Below, one piece after another: positions 49,601 to 56,985 of a stretch of 64,000 bases of DNA. This DNA comes from Pardosa pseudoannulata. Lineage: Eukaryota > Arthropoda > Arachnida > Araneae > Lycosidae. Numbering within the stretch: position 1 is the first letter of the stretch; every line of letters begins with the position of its first letter. Position numbers and translations under genes: made by a program. Location: assembly GCA_032207245.1 (NCBI GenBank), contig CM063509.1:9574270-9638269 (forward strand). The letters run 5' to 3'. The notes beneath the pieces are model-generated. The model had not been told where the DNA came from. It saw only the letters and a list, made by a program, of their open reading frames with translations, and searched no databases.

Positions 49601-52146
49601 TAAGACATTTCTGTTGAATTAAGACAGAATTATCCTTAATCTGGCTTATAAACAAATGAATAAAATATTGGATTTAACTGACATATAAACAATGAACATT
49701 TTCTTAGTTTATATATAAATGAAACTAAGTATGCTTCATATCGTACAAAAATATTAACAATAAAAAAAGCAATGTAGTCTTAAATTACCTCTACAGCTCT
49801 CAAATGGTCAAAATTTTCAATCTTTTTTACTCGAGCATGTGTAAGATCTACTGACTGAAATAATAAACAGAATATTAAAAAATGTTTAATGAGATATGCA
49901 TATTCTAATTAACAAAAAAATATCTTTACAAATTTATTTAGATGTACTTTTTTCAAAAAATAAAAATTACTAAGTCATACTGTTTCATCTGCCTCTATTT
50001 CCCCAGCATTCATTTCTGGTTCACCCTCATCCATGACCTCATCATCTGAAAATAAACATTTTCCAAAATCTGAATTTATATAATTAAGAAACTAACCTAA
50101 CAAATCAATAATTAGATTTAAAAAATTTAATGAATAAACAATCAAATGAGTCAATCAAAGCTGTCAAGATTTATAACTAAAATTTAATCCTAATAACTTT
50201 GATAACTAAACTTCTGAACCCATATTTTGATTATTCTTAATCACTGTTAATAAACTTTTTCCCCTTCACGTAGCAAACACCTTGCTTGAACCAAGTGAAA
50301 TAACTCTATATCACTACATAATAACAACATTAACTTTGATTTTTTATAGTACCATAAAAATAAATAATTAAAATATTATCTATTGAAATTATTACTTTGA
50401 GTTTTAAATTATAAAAACATTATTTTTCAATACTCCTAAGATGTGTGACCCTGATAGGTTTATCTGAATTTATGTTCAGCTCTATATGAGTAACATTCAC
50501 AAGTCGAAATAAGCATTAATTTCCAGTTTATTTATTATTATTAATTTTTTTGTCATGAGTATGGTATCTGCCCTAAATCCACATTTTGCTAGATAGAAAG
50601 ACTGAAAAACAATAAACTTCTCTACAATGGCCCATAATGCAAGATATAAAATCAGCTTGTATGTTTGTAATCTGAATTTGTAGTACACTTATTTAAACAG
50701 TTCTTCGTTTGTGAATAATTTGAAAAGTTGCTCCTGTCTCATTCATCATAATATAATAACAAAGCTTACAGATTTACTTAAAGGGTTCAATGCCCAATCG
50801 GGTTTAACTACATGAAAATTGTCTTGAAATCTTTGTTTAAAATAACAAAGAGCCTTTAAATGTTAACAATAAGCAGTGAAATTTTCAATTTGTTTTAATT
50901 GCATAATCAAAAAAAATGGCAACCAATTTGGTTATTGCTATTTATTTTAATTAAAAATGAAAATGGTTCACATTATTTTATTTTATATTGCACTTCCCAA
51001 AACAATGCTTCATACCCCCAAATTAATTTTTATTTTCCAAATACCTCCCTCAGCAGTAAAACTGACACCTGGGAATGTTAGGGACCACTGTTCTAAATCA
51101 TCAGTATATGGGTGCTGAATATCATGAGTAGAACTTTTAATTTCATTTTTTACAGTTTTACTTTTATTGTTAAACTTCTACAGTACAGGATTTCCAAAAA
51201 TATTTTCAAAATAATATCATTTAACCCTCTGCTGCTCATCCCACTATTTCCACAGGCAACTCAAATGTAGCAAAATTTGCTTATCCTGCGATTTTCATGG
51301 ACATTTGCTTTTCTTCCTTTTTTGAGGAGTGTATCCCACTTTTTCACAGTTTAAACAGTGAAATAAATTATATACAGTATTAGACGTTTAATTATTTATT
51401 TACTATTAATAAAAAGTATTATATGAATAGCACTATAGTTATATTAGATAATATATTATATATTATAATTATAATAATATATTTATATAATTAATTATAT
51501 ATTTATATTATGTATTTATTACATAATATAATTATAATATAAAATTATATATTATAATTACATTATGTAATAAATAGAAATTAACTCTAATTCAACTGAA
51601 ATTTATTAAAAAAAAATTTTCTTCTGATCTGAAATTGGTTTTTCGATAAAAATCTAAATAAAAAATCTTTTCTAGAAAGAAAAAGTGCACATTCCACTTC
51701 TCAATATATATAGACTTAAAATATACAAAAAAAAAATGCACAATTTTTAAATTGTTTTTGGTCTACAAATTGAGCAGTCAATGAGTTAAGTTACTTAACT
51801 GTAAAAAATTCCTACTTTAAGATATCACTACAATAATTAATTTTAAAAGTTAAAGAGTAATATTAGTTATAGAGATATCAATATACAAATCTCTTTTTTA
51901 TAGACCTCTCAAAAGTTCATAATAAATTAAAATTATGCACTAATTCATTGATGTAATAATCTCCGAATTATGATTATATAATTATACACAAAAAAATTTT
52001 ATTTAATTATACAAAAACTAAATTTTTCAAATGTTGCTTTTTAGAAACTTAATCTACATAGAAAATATCTAAAAGGATTTCAAAGTTCTCTTCATACCAT
52101 CATCACTTTCTTCGCTTTCAATAACATGTTCTTCTTCAGCAGACAT
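29240..52146 (-). CDS. PPP1R7: Protein phosphatase 1 regulatory subunit 7 (sds22), nine coding exons
   Basis: This is a regulatory subunit that binds the catalytic subunit of protein phosphatase 1; the family acts in the nucleus and cytoplasm in mitosis and PP1 maturation. Coding segments, joined in minus-strand order, are 52146-52098, 50045-49981, 49854-49789, 45414-45284, 44995-44833, 44727-44611, 40683-40579, 38811-38725 and 29422-29240. They total 966 nt, or 321 residues plus TAA. An acidic N-terminus (about residues 1-38) is followed by roughly eleven 22-residue leucine-rich repeats with the N-x-I-x-K-I-E-N-L pattern typical of sds22, and a C-terminal cap ending in a KQIDAT motif. All introns are GT-AG and phases agree throughout. 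Length matches fly sds22 (about 326 residues; the human protein is longer at the N-terminus). Residues D107, F129, E151, F173, E259, W261 and Y286 match, at a constant offset, the PP1-contact residues I recall for human SDS22. No stop or frameshift was seen, so the gene looks functional. Confidence 0.95.
29467..30229. mobile_element. hAT-type MITE (family H1), complete copy in PPP1R7 intron 8
   Basis: Ends CAGGGATGCAATGGTTATC and CATCCGTTGCATCCCTA are inverted repeats with the hAT CAGGGATG start. Repeated CCGG/GGCC-containing motifs lie just inside both ends. The flanks GTTTGTTA and GTTTGTAA look like a slightly diverged 8-bp target duplication. Three partial copies occur at 9536, 13966 and 17588. 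Confidence 0.85.
30307..31212 (+). mobile_element. Tigger-type element (family T1) with transposase relic
   Basis: Ends CAGTGAACTCCACTTAATG and CATTAAGCAGAGTCCACTG are inverted and flanked by TA. Around 30770-30880 a broken reading frame resembles a CENP-B-type helix-turn-helix (LKQKIKILNHYD, AAAQLNISE). The catalytic domain is missing. The right end recurs at 5040-5265. Confidence 0.8.
31215..31939. other. No gene seen; PPP1R7 intron
   Basis: AT-rich intronic sequence with no repeat boundary noted. Confidence 0.4.
31940..32085 (-). mobile_element. tRNA-derived SINE (family S), reverse, truncated
   Basis: It has the minus-strand body CGCTCGAAATCAAACCAAAA and box B GGTTCGAATCCCACTGTG. The tRNA-like 5' part stops after CAGAACCAGAGTT, so the promoter box A is lost. 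Confidence 0.7.
32985..33355 (+). repeat. Copia 5' LTR
   Basis: It runs from TGTTAGAAAATT to CCATCA (371 bp). It contains an AATAAA at about 33224. It is near-identical to 37644-38013. Confidence 0.93.
33360..33373 (+). other. Copia primer-binding site (half tRNA-iMet type)
   Basis: GGTTATGGGCAGC begins four bases after the 5' LTR. Its first ten bases fit the complement of the anticodon-side of initiator tRNA-Met, the internal (half-tRNA) site used by Drosophila copia. Two expected C residues appear to be missing. Confidence 0.6.
33456..34076 (+). pseudogene. Copia gag-like protein, zinc knuckle missing
   Basis: An open frame of 206 codons starts MEVAIEQLNADNYATWRDDM, the standard Copia gag opening (L-N-x-x-NY-x-x-W). 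The gag domain continues through AWEILEKHF, EFFSCKINPGEE and FQLIRFLAPEF. The frame closes at about residue 206. No CX2CX4HX4C zinc knuckle was seen between it and the protease at 34224, so the nucleocapsid part is lost by deletion or frameshift. Confidence 0.85.
34224..35663 (+). pseudogene. Copia pol, protease to integrase, with integrase deletion
   Basis: An open frame of 479 codons starts MDTAASSHFCGN, the aspartic protease active site (Copia usually has D-T/S-G/A-A/C). The codon two before the ATG is TGA where a tryptophan is usual. The GAG-pre-integrase H-H-C-C finger follows (WHNRLCHIN ... CEPCKIAKSR, about residues 163-204). The integrase core has its first aspartate in LHLDLCGP. The segment between NIFSSY and QNAVAERYN (about 35040) then jumps over the part that should hold the second aspartate. 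The third acidic residue region (AVAERYN) and the Copia-specific FGTKAYLHVP and GYALKTRGYR remain. The C-terminus is an acidic linker. Confidence 0.88.
35664..37380 (+). pseudogene. Copia pol, reverse transcriptase and RNase H
   Basis: Reverse transcriptase begins around 35870 (WCKAMKDEIKVIKQL, RWRWVYTLKQD). Two compensating frameshifts bracket 36045-36115 and a TAG replaces tryptophan at 36316. It continues in frame through LDIKCAYLYATFKE, CLNKALYGLHQLG and the FVDDI active site (about 36400). RNase H follows in the 334-codon frame at 36376-37380, with YSDADYA, STMESEY, LLCDNQAAI and RTKHIDIKYHF, ending FADLFTKPLPK. The last frame is intact, but the polyprotein as a whole is not. Confidence 0.9.
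37629..37643 (+). other. Copia polypurine tract
   Basis: AAAAGGCGGG lies just before the 3' LTR (TGTTAG at 37644), the expected plus-strand priming site. Confidence 0.6.
37644..38013 (+). repeat. Copia 3' LTR
   Basis: It is 370 bp, from TGTTAGAAAATT to CCATCA, and is followed by target duplication GAACG at 38014-38018. Confidence 0.93.
38725..38811 (-). CDS. PPP1R7: PPP1R7 coding exon 8 (LRR)
   Basis: This exon codes residues 233-261 (GKLKTLDMTSNKIKRI then LKELEEFW). E259 and W261 correspond to PP1-binding residues of the human protein. It has a TTTCAG acceptor and a GTAAAT donor. The 9.3 kb intron to the last exon holds the Copia element. Confidence 0.94.
39230..40337 (-). mobile_element. 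piggyBac-type element nested in family X copy
   Basis: TTAA at 39226-39229 and 40338-40341 bounds the ends CCCTTTCGTGACTT and GGCATGACAGGG. A 250-bp minus-strand relic of a piggyBac-like N-terminus lies inside. Sequence on both sides belongs to a family X element, so this one inserted later. Confidence 0.75.
39632..39888 (-). pseudogene. piggyBac-like transposase N-terminal relic
   Basis: On the minus strand the translation reads RKFLTEREIAEMPRNISDF, a TAG, then acidic sequence including NGSSDSKVEEDISDKHDDD and FFHIPEKSS before a stop. The basic start followed by an acidic, serine-rich stretch is the usual N-terminal layout of piggyBac-type transposases. No catalytic domain follows. The call depends mostly on its TTAA-flanked setting. 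Confidence 0.5.
40579..40683 (-). CDS. PPP1R7: PPP1R7 coding exon 7 (LRR)
   Basis: This exon codes residues 198-232 (SNRITKLEGL, LYLSHNGITEIEGLENN). It has a TTATAG acceptor and a GTAAGA donor, phase 0. Confidence 0.95.
41075..42543. mobile_element. TTAA-flanked element with perfect 14-bp inverted ends
   Basis: TTAA at 41071-41074 and 42544-42547 bounds CCATTTGAGTCCCA and TGGGACTCAAATGG, a perfect 14-bp inverted repeat as in piggyBac-type elements. The inside has no recognisable transposase. A stretch at about 41975-42190 with a TATATA box, a C run and AATAAA resembles an LTR or other inserted promoter sequence, but its borders are unclear. Confidence 0.85.
42548..43506. other. No gene seen; PPP1R7 intron 6
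   Basis: AT-rich intronic DNA with short A runs and nothing else recognised. Confidence 0.4.
43507..43890. repeat. Possible TTAA-type element end with short acidic frame
   Basis: It opens TTAACACTACATTTACGG, then shares about 100 bp with 1120-1220. On the minus strand a short frame reads FIKNRMLRANLSDDEEESKE and stops near 43620. No right end was found, so this is a fragment of uncertain class. Confidence 0.35.
44018..44526 (+). mobile_element. piggyBac-type MITE carrying a transposase start
   Basis: TTAA at 44014-44017 and 44527-44530 bounds CCCTTTGCCTT and AAGGCAAGAGA, which are imperfect inverted repeats. A 54-codon frame begins at 44303. The element is about 0.5 kb and lies 84 bp from exon 6 of PPP1R7. 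Confidence 0.75.
44303..44467 (+). pseudogene. Truncated piggyBac-like N-terminus
   Basis: The 54-residue frame starts MAKRKMDTNN and is rich in D, E and T (DDTLETETDTFEGS). It stops at TGA just before the right end of the element. The basic start followed by an acidic stretch parallels the 26191 remnant. It is too short for firm homology; the call rests on context. Confidence 0.4.
44611..44727 (-). CDS. PPP1R7: PPP1R7 coding exon 6 (LRR)
   Basis: This exon codes residues 159-197 with NLFLGKNKIAQLQNL, including F173. It has a TTTTAG acceptor and a GTAGGA donor and is phase 0. The intron to exon 5 is 105 bp. Confidence 0.95.
44833..44995 (-). CDS. PPP1R7: PPP1R7 coding exon 5 (LRR)
   Basis: This exon codes residues 104-158 with repeats built on LDISFNRITKIENL, LFLINNKITKIENV and LELGSNRIR. 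It includes D107, F129 and E151, which are spaced exactly 22 residues apart at the PP1-facing concave positions. It has a TTTTAG acceptor and a GTATGT donor. Confidence 0.96.
45284..45414 (-). CDS. PPP1R7: PPP1R7 coding exon 4 (LRR)
   Basis: This exon codes residues 61-103 plus two bases of codon 104. It contains two leucine-rich repeats with motifs NNLIKKIENL and DNQITKIENL. It has a CACAG acceptor and a GTAAGT donor. Confidence 0.95.
45608..46621 (-). mobile_element. Tigger/pogo-type element (family T2)
   Basis: TA-flanked ends are CAGTCTGTATCAGTTATATG (left) and AGCTGGTACTGACTG (right), which are inverted with mismatches. The minus strand codes a truncated transposase at 45679-46159. End fragments of the same family lie at 13490-13662 and 47070-47179. 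Confidence 0.85.
45679..46159 (-). pseudogene. Tigger/CENP-B-like transposase DNA-binding region, frameshifted
   Basis: The first frame (46159-45851) starts MASKRNNFSFAAKNELIEKL, with VFAKANSIPRTTLNNIL as the first helix-turn-helix and ADKALLLWIKNAQSQNAPIS starting the CENP-B-type second domain. A second frame (to 45679) carries LEFAKELGKSSFVASNGWLQ and RFNLRHNLSFKKLCREA, the rest of that domain. The shift lies between about 45900 and 46000. The DDE catalytic domain is absent, so this is an internal-deletion derivative. It may still encode a DNA-binding stub if the shift were bypassed, but that is inference. Confidence 0.85.
46634..46683. repeat. (CT)n-(TA)n microsatellite
   Basis: A CT run followed by a TA run next to the right end of the Tigger element. 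Confidence 0.9.
47070..47179 (+). mobile_element. Tigger end fragment (family T2)
   Basis: TTAAGTTAGACGGGACTTT and the terminal AGCCAGTACTGACTG before TA match 46530-46621. Confidence 0.7.
47379..47552 (-). mobile_element. tRNA-derived SINE (family S), reverse
   Basis: On the minus strand: AGCCAAATGATGGCCGAATG, GGTTAGGGTGCTGACC, box B GGGTTCGAATCCCAT, and a body ending CGTAGTGCTCCAAACCAAAC. It is nearly full length and lies in PPP1R7 intron 3. Confidence 0.82.
47667..48420. mobile_element. hAT-type MITE in PPP1R7 intron 3
   Basis: Ends CAGGGTTGCCAAC and GTTGGTAACTCTG form an 11 of 13 inverted repeat with a hAT-like CAGGG start. No clear target duplication remains. Confidence 0.6.
48789..49376 (+). 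mobile_element. piggyBac-type MITE keeping the C-terminal cysteine domain
   Basis: TTAA at 48785-48788 and 49377-49380 bounds CACATTAAAGGC and GCCTTTAATGTG, a perfect 12-bp inverted repeat. A subterminal unit of about 44 bp starting TTAAAGGC(G/A)GG is repeated nearly three times at 48792-48910. A transposase C-terminal fragment lies at 49056-49160. Confidence 0.87.
49056..49160 (+). pseudogene. piggyBac-like C-terminal cysteine-rich domain remnant
   Basis: The frame of 34 residues up to TAG reads CHKKRKLTCFKCEFCNEPLH then ECYQHYHTHKKY. The CX2C and C-x-x-x-YH spacing fits the end of the zinc-binding domain with which piggyBac transposases close. In those proteins the domain binds the element ends. 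The rest of the transposase is deleted. Confidence 0.65.
49789..49854 (-). CDS. PPP1R7: PPP1R7 coding exon 3 (start of LRR array)
   Basis: This exon codes residues 39-60 (SVDLTHARVKKIENFDHLRA plus VE), the first leucine-rich repeat. It has a TTTCAG acceptor and a GTAATT donor. Phase is 0 at both ends and the intron to exon 2 is only 126 bp. Confidence 0.92.
49981..50045 (-). CDS. PPP1R7: PPP1R7 coding exon 2
   Basis: This exon codes residues 17-38 (DDEVMDEGEPEMNAGEIEAD and two more). It has a TTTCAG acceptor and a GTATGA donor, enters in phase 1 and leaves in phase 0. It is an acidic, low-complexity N-terminal segment. Confidence 0.88.
51225..51785 (+). mobile_element. TTAA-type MITE (family X, copy 3)
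   Basis: TTAA lies at 51221-51224 and 51786-51789. The left end is CCCTCTGCTGCTCATCC and the right end GAGCAGTCAATGAG. The centre is AT-rich with AATTATATATTATAA-type repeats. It lies in PPP1R7 intron 1 (between the first two coding exons) and is the most complete copy of this family here. Confidence 0.8.
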
Positions 52147-52149
52147 AAT
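52098..52149 (-). CDS. PPP1R7: PPP1R7 first coding exon (ATG at 52146)
   Basis: The exon begins after a TTTTCAG acceptor, has three untranslated bases, then ATG. It codes residues 1-16 (MSAEEEHVIESEESDD plus one base of codon 17) and ends at a GTATGA donor. The acceptor directly before the ATG means the 5' UTR is completed by an upstream non-coding exon. The acidic composition matches the N-terminus of sds22 proteins. Confidence 0.85.
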
Positions 52150-52319
52150 CTGAAAAATTAATGAATAATAATAAATACACATCATTAATTCCCATTCTAA
52201 ACAGTTTTACAAAAAGTAAGATTTTAATATAAAGTTCCAGAAAATACTTTTTAGGCAAATTACTAACTTTATCTTTCTTGTATGTAGAAAATATTATTTG
52301 ACACAACTATTGACCACGG

Positions 52320-52450
52320 TTTTGGTTTGGCTTATTATGGAGAGCTACAGTCTACTTTACTACTAGTGAGACTCAGACTTAATTCTTAAAACTGAATCTA
52401 AAATGGCTATGAGCATCCATGCCAGATGTGGAATTCAAACATATGAACTT
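52320..52450 (-). mobile_element. tRNA-derived SINE (family S), reverse, decayed
   Basis: The body GAGAGCTACAGTCTACTTTA, AATTCTTAAAACTGAATC and GAGCATCCATGCCAGATGTG matches the other copies. The tRNA-like head has decayed past box B. A second 3'-body fragment may lie at 52541-52625. Confidence 0.55.
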
Positions 52451-53023
52451 AAAAAGCATTATATGGTTTTCAGTTACGATACCATCCTGTTAAATACAGT
52501 AAACTCAAACATTTTCATTTATGTAAATCTGTGATAATCTATCAGCTTAGACATGGTCTAATATCTTGGTTAGATAGGAACACTAGTCTACTTTCTTTAC
52601 TATACACAAAGGCTAATGAAGTCAGAACCTTCTTAACCACTTCCCAGTTTTGCCCAAACACTATTGGGGTACTTGAAAAGGGGCCTTCCCTGTATTGCCC
52701 AAGCCCCGCTCATGCAACTAATTTTTTTACTCTATTGCAAAGATTTGCCAGAATTTTTTCTTTCTTTAGTTTACAATATTTCTAACAGATGGATCTGGTA
52801 GTCCAGTAGAGGTATGATTGCAAAAGGTTTTGGCACTTTCCTTTTACGTGGGAAAAGGTGCAAATTTTGTTTTCATTAGCTTAGTAGATTGCACACTGCA
52901 AATTGAATTTCTTTTAAATTTGAGGCTGTATTAAAGAAAAATGAGTGATAATGGAGTAAAATACACGCATCTGAGTTTTAGACTTGATATAATAGATCCT
53001 TATCAAAAGACATGGAACAGTAA

Positions 53024-53272
53024 ATGAAAAAAAAAAGGACAACAGGAATTTTGCTCAATCCTTTACGATTGAATGAAAGACACTTTTTAAAAGTGATTGC
53101 TCCCAATGAAAAGATGATGAGACCAACAAGGCAGTACTTTGTGTGTTGCTCGAAAAAAAATAATTCTGGAAAACGAGTGAGGAAGGAAACAAGATATTTT
53201 TGTCCTGATTGTGATGTTGGACTATGCTTGTCTCCTTGTTTTAAAATTTACCATACAAAAACTGAATTTTAA
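53024..53272 (+). pseudogene. piggyBac-like transposase C-terminal fragment
   Basis: The 82-residue frame includes NPLRLNERHFLKVIAPNEK, then RQYFVCCSKKNNSGKR, ETRYFCPDCDVGLCLSPCFK and IYHTK. Cysteine pairs C-C, CPDC, C and C followed by YH are the zinc-binding C-terminal domain of piggyBac transposases. A TTAACCACTTCCCAG motif at 52632 may be its left end. No convincing right end was found. The catalytic core is absent, so it is a fossil. Confidence 0.8.
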
Positions 53273-53492
53273 AAAAATATTAGATGTAAGTACAATTGTA
53301 CATTTTCTTTTCTGACATCCATTCTTGTAAAGTGTTCTTTCCAGTTCACTTATTTCACTGGAAAAAGCCAACTTTAAGTAAAAATGCATTTTTTTTTCCT
53401 AAATAAAAATAAAAATTATTTCATAAAATCAATAATTGTAATAGTTTCGACTCTTGATTTGAGTTCATATAATCGATTTTAACAGAAATTTG

Positions 53493-53530
53493 TTTCCCTA
53501 TTGTAAAGTTGAAATTTTACAATAGGGAAA
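53493..53530. repeat. Perfect 15-bp hairpin
   Basis: TTTCCCTATTGTAAA and TTTACAATAGGGAAA are separated by an 8-base loop (GTTGAAAT). No coding or element boundary explains it. Confidence 0.85.
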
Positions 53531-56500
53531 TAAAAAAAACTATGATTTTTGGCAAAATACGATGTTTTTAACGTAGACGGATACCTTAAAAAGTTTAGCT
53601 GTATAGGCCAAGGTGAAAAACAAACTTTTAATGAGAGAAAAATCAAAATGTTGATTATATTCCCTGTATTTGTTATAATATCTTTATTATGATTTTACAG
53701 CAACCTTTTAAAAATTTTAGTAAAATTATAAAGCATCGATTTGATTTATTGACATCAATATGTAGGTAACAATGATGTATAAATTGGTGTCTTACAAATA
53801 ATAAATAATTCTTTGTACCCCTGCTGTTATGTAAATATATAGTCATTTTTTGTTGCTTTTAATTAAATGTTTAATACTTGATTGAAGTGATTAACTAAAC
53901 ATTAGTTTAAAATGTTATATTTTGGGTGTAAAACATGGAATAAAAAAATTAACTAGTAACAAAGAAGAAGGGAAGTACTTTAAAGTAGAAAGATTACATG
54001 GAATAAAAACCCTTTGTTAGACAGGTTTTATTACCTTTTTCAGTGGGAAAAAAATGAGAAAAAAGAAATTCAACAACCCCATTAATCTTTCCTTATGTTA
54101 CTTTGTCAACAAATTTGAAATGTTAATGTAGTAAAACACAGCAAAGTGAAAAAAAACTGACAATTTTATTTACCTTTTGTTTATTTAACAAAGGACTTTT
54201 CAATACTTTTGTTATAGAAATTGGCAGTGGTGGACATGTAGTAAAGGTAACAGTTTATCAAAGCAAATGTTGCAGGTAAAATAGAGAAGCAGTTTTGCCC
54301 ACAAATAAAAGGATGAACAGTAGGGGGTAGTTAGTTTACCAAAATTTGACTACTTGGAATAAAGAATACATAACCATATCGTAAGTGCTCATTTGTATTT
54401 TTTATGCCTTTCAGGCAATGTTAGTAAAAATTCCTGTTCTTAAAATATCAATAAAAATTAAATAAAGGAGGCAATAAAATAGTTTTTGAAATATGCAGCA
54501 CTTTGTGTTAAATATACTATAAAAGTGTTATGTAAAAACTATTTTCACGTTTTTATTTCTTGATTTCAACTTATTCAAAAACAACAAGTAAGAGAAAATA
54601 TTGAAAGTGTGTATATGATTGAAAAAGTGATTATTTCTTATCTAAAATGTGCTTTTATATGTATATCATATTTTGTTTTTCAGGATTACGAAATTATAAA
54701 GGATTCATATTTTACAATTCTACTGTTTGATGACGCAGCAGGATATTATTTGCTTATAAACTCTGTCAAAGTTTTGCTTATTGTGACACTTTTAATGTAA
54801 ATATTAACAGTAATTCAATTTTGTTTATAATAAATATAGAAGTTTCAATGGAAATGTGATGTGTAAACAGCTTGCAAAATATGATAACATGTTGAAACTA
54901 CATGGTGAAATTACACCACATACTCTTGAGTGATAAGAAAAAGAAAAGATTACTGAGATGAAAAATTCAACTGAAAAATATTTTGAAGTGTTTTGGCTTT
55001 TGGGTTCTTCATTTTAATCAAGAAGGAATATTTTAAAAGGAATATTTTTTATTTTCATAGAATTCATGATAGTCTTTTTTCAGTTAATATAAAATAACAT
55101 CAAAGGTTATTTTATCACTTGAAGTGTGTTGACAGTCAGCAGATAGTAGTTTGACTCATAAGAAATGAAGCTAGAAGAAATATACACAGAAGAATACAAC
55201 AGATAAAGGGATAGATGAGAATTTTGGAAGCAGGGAGCACAATTTTTAAAATTTTCATTCATCAAATATATTTTTCCAAACTTTATTTTTTATTTTACAC
55301 ATAAAAGCAAATCTTAATAAAAATGGTACTTCTCTATGATTTCAGATCTTAAAAAATAAATAAATAATAAATTAGGGTTTTTTTTTTTTTTATATGGAAT
55401 GCCTCCAATTTATAGCAAAAATATCCATTCTTATGTCTTGATTTTTTAATATAAAATAAATCAAAAACCCTTTGAGAAGACAATAATTTGTCCTTTTTTA
55501 TTATGCAAGGTTTTTACAGAAATATGAAAATAAATTTCTGTGACTTTCATAACCAACTTTCAATTAAAAAATCTCTCAAATTACCTAAGATGGCCTTACA
55601 TAAACTTTTTTATAATTAAAACTTTTATCAGCCTGCTCTATCCCCATAGCTGTACAACTCTCTCTTTTAATATATATATATATATTTTTAAATTTAAAGT
55701 AGAAAGACAGATAAACTATACAGAATAAAAATCAAAACAGGAATTGCAAAACACAATTGTGACAGTTGGTATACTCATAACATAGGCAATACAGATTAAA
55801 GTTAATAATAATAAAAAATTTATTAAAAGCTTAAAAAAATTTATTGTTAATCTTTAATTAAGACTTACAATCAACAACAAAACAAATTTTTTAATAAGTA
55901 TTTAATATTTTAACATGATTTTGAAATTCTCTTTTTAAATTTACTTTCTTGTGGAACTGATAGGAATATACATCTCCATAGAAACAATATGGTACTGTAA
56001 ATTTAATTTTAAGCACAGTGTATTTAAAAATAAAACACTTGTTTTAAAAAAATGTACTTAATCCATTGTTTCAGTAAAAAAATTATACAAGCTTTAATAG
56101 CTTTTTCTCCCTGCAACTTTCCTATTGTGGTGGAAAATGCAGTGGATGTATGCAGTGGAAAAAAAAAAAAACTTTTCTATTTTTAAGATTTTTTTACTGA
56201 TTTCTTTATTTAATCTTGTAATTTTTGTTTTTAATCTCTATTTTTATCTTCTTCAGTTTCATTTAGAACTTTCAAGATGGCCTTCATAAAGCTTTTGAGA
56301 ATGTATGACATATGTTAATATCTTTTATGGTATGGAGGCCTTCTGTACAGATCCATAGTAGCTGACTGTTTCATACATTTTTCTCTATAAACTAAGACTT
56401 TCCTCATGTAAGTTTTCTACAAGAAGACTCTTATTTATAAAAAATCCAGTCTCTCTCATTTGATGTATTGCCATGTGAAATATAAGACATAATTTTACAA

Positions 56501-56835
56501 TATGCACAAGATCTTGATAATGTTGATTTCCAACATGAATTGAAAAAAAATTCAAGTCTCTGGGATGAATTTGCATTCTTTTCTAAGAATTCTTCAAACC
56601 TTTTTCTCTAAAGAAGAGTTTGCTTCAGAACACATGAAAGAATATTGATTCCTTCTTGGGAAACATTTTCTGAAAGTCTATTTTTATTGTAAAGTATATC
56701 CAGTAAAATATTAAATTTAATTAACTAAACAAATTATAAGAAACTAATTTAAATGAGTAAAACACAATCATAATTTTAATTAAAAACTGTTGAAACATTA
56801 AAATCAAATTAAGACATTAATTCCTTTGAAAATGT
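53531..56835. other. No gene seen; AT-rich, likely PPP1R7 5' intron
   Basis: Long AT-rich sequence with scattered short homopolymers and no supportable open frame. Confidence 0.4.
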
Positions 56836-56985
56836 TGCAAAATTGGCAAAAATATGTTCCTATTCTGTTAAAAAATGGCAAAAAACAAATTGCTATTCGG
56901 TTACAAAATGGACAAAAATACACTGCTATTTTGCTACAAAATGAACAAAAATACATTATTATTCTGTCATAAAATACCAAAAAGT
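56836..56985. repeat. 33-bp minisatellite, about four units
   Basis: The unit ACAAAATGGACAAAAATACA plus CTGCTATTTTGCT repeats with a 33-bp period, which keeps one frame open (repeating KMDKNTLLFCY). The open frame at 56875-57108 is explained by this repeat. Confidence 0.8.

Noticed and set aside
52632..53895. A complete TTAA element around the 53 kb piggyBac fragment (TTAACCACTTC to GAAGTGATTAA)
   Set aside because: Only about ten bases match at the supposed ends and the spacing could be chance. Only the coding fragment is reported.
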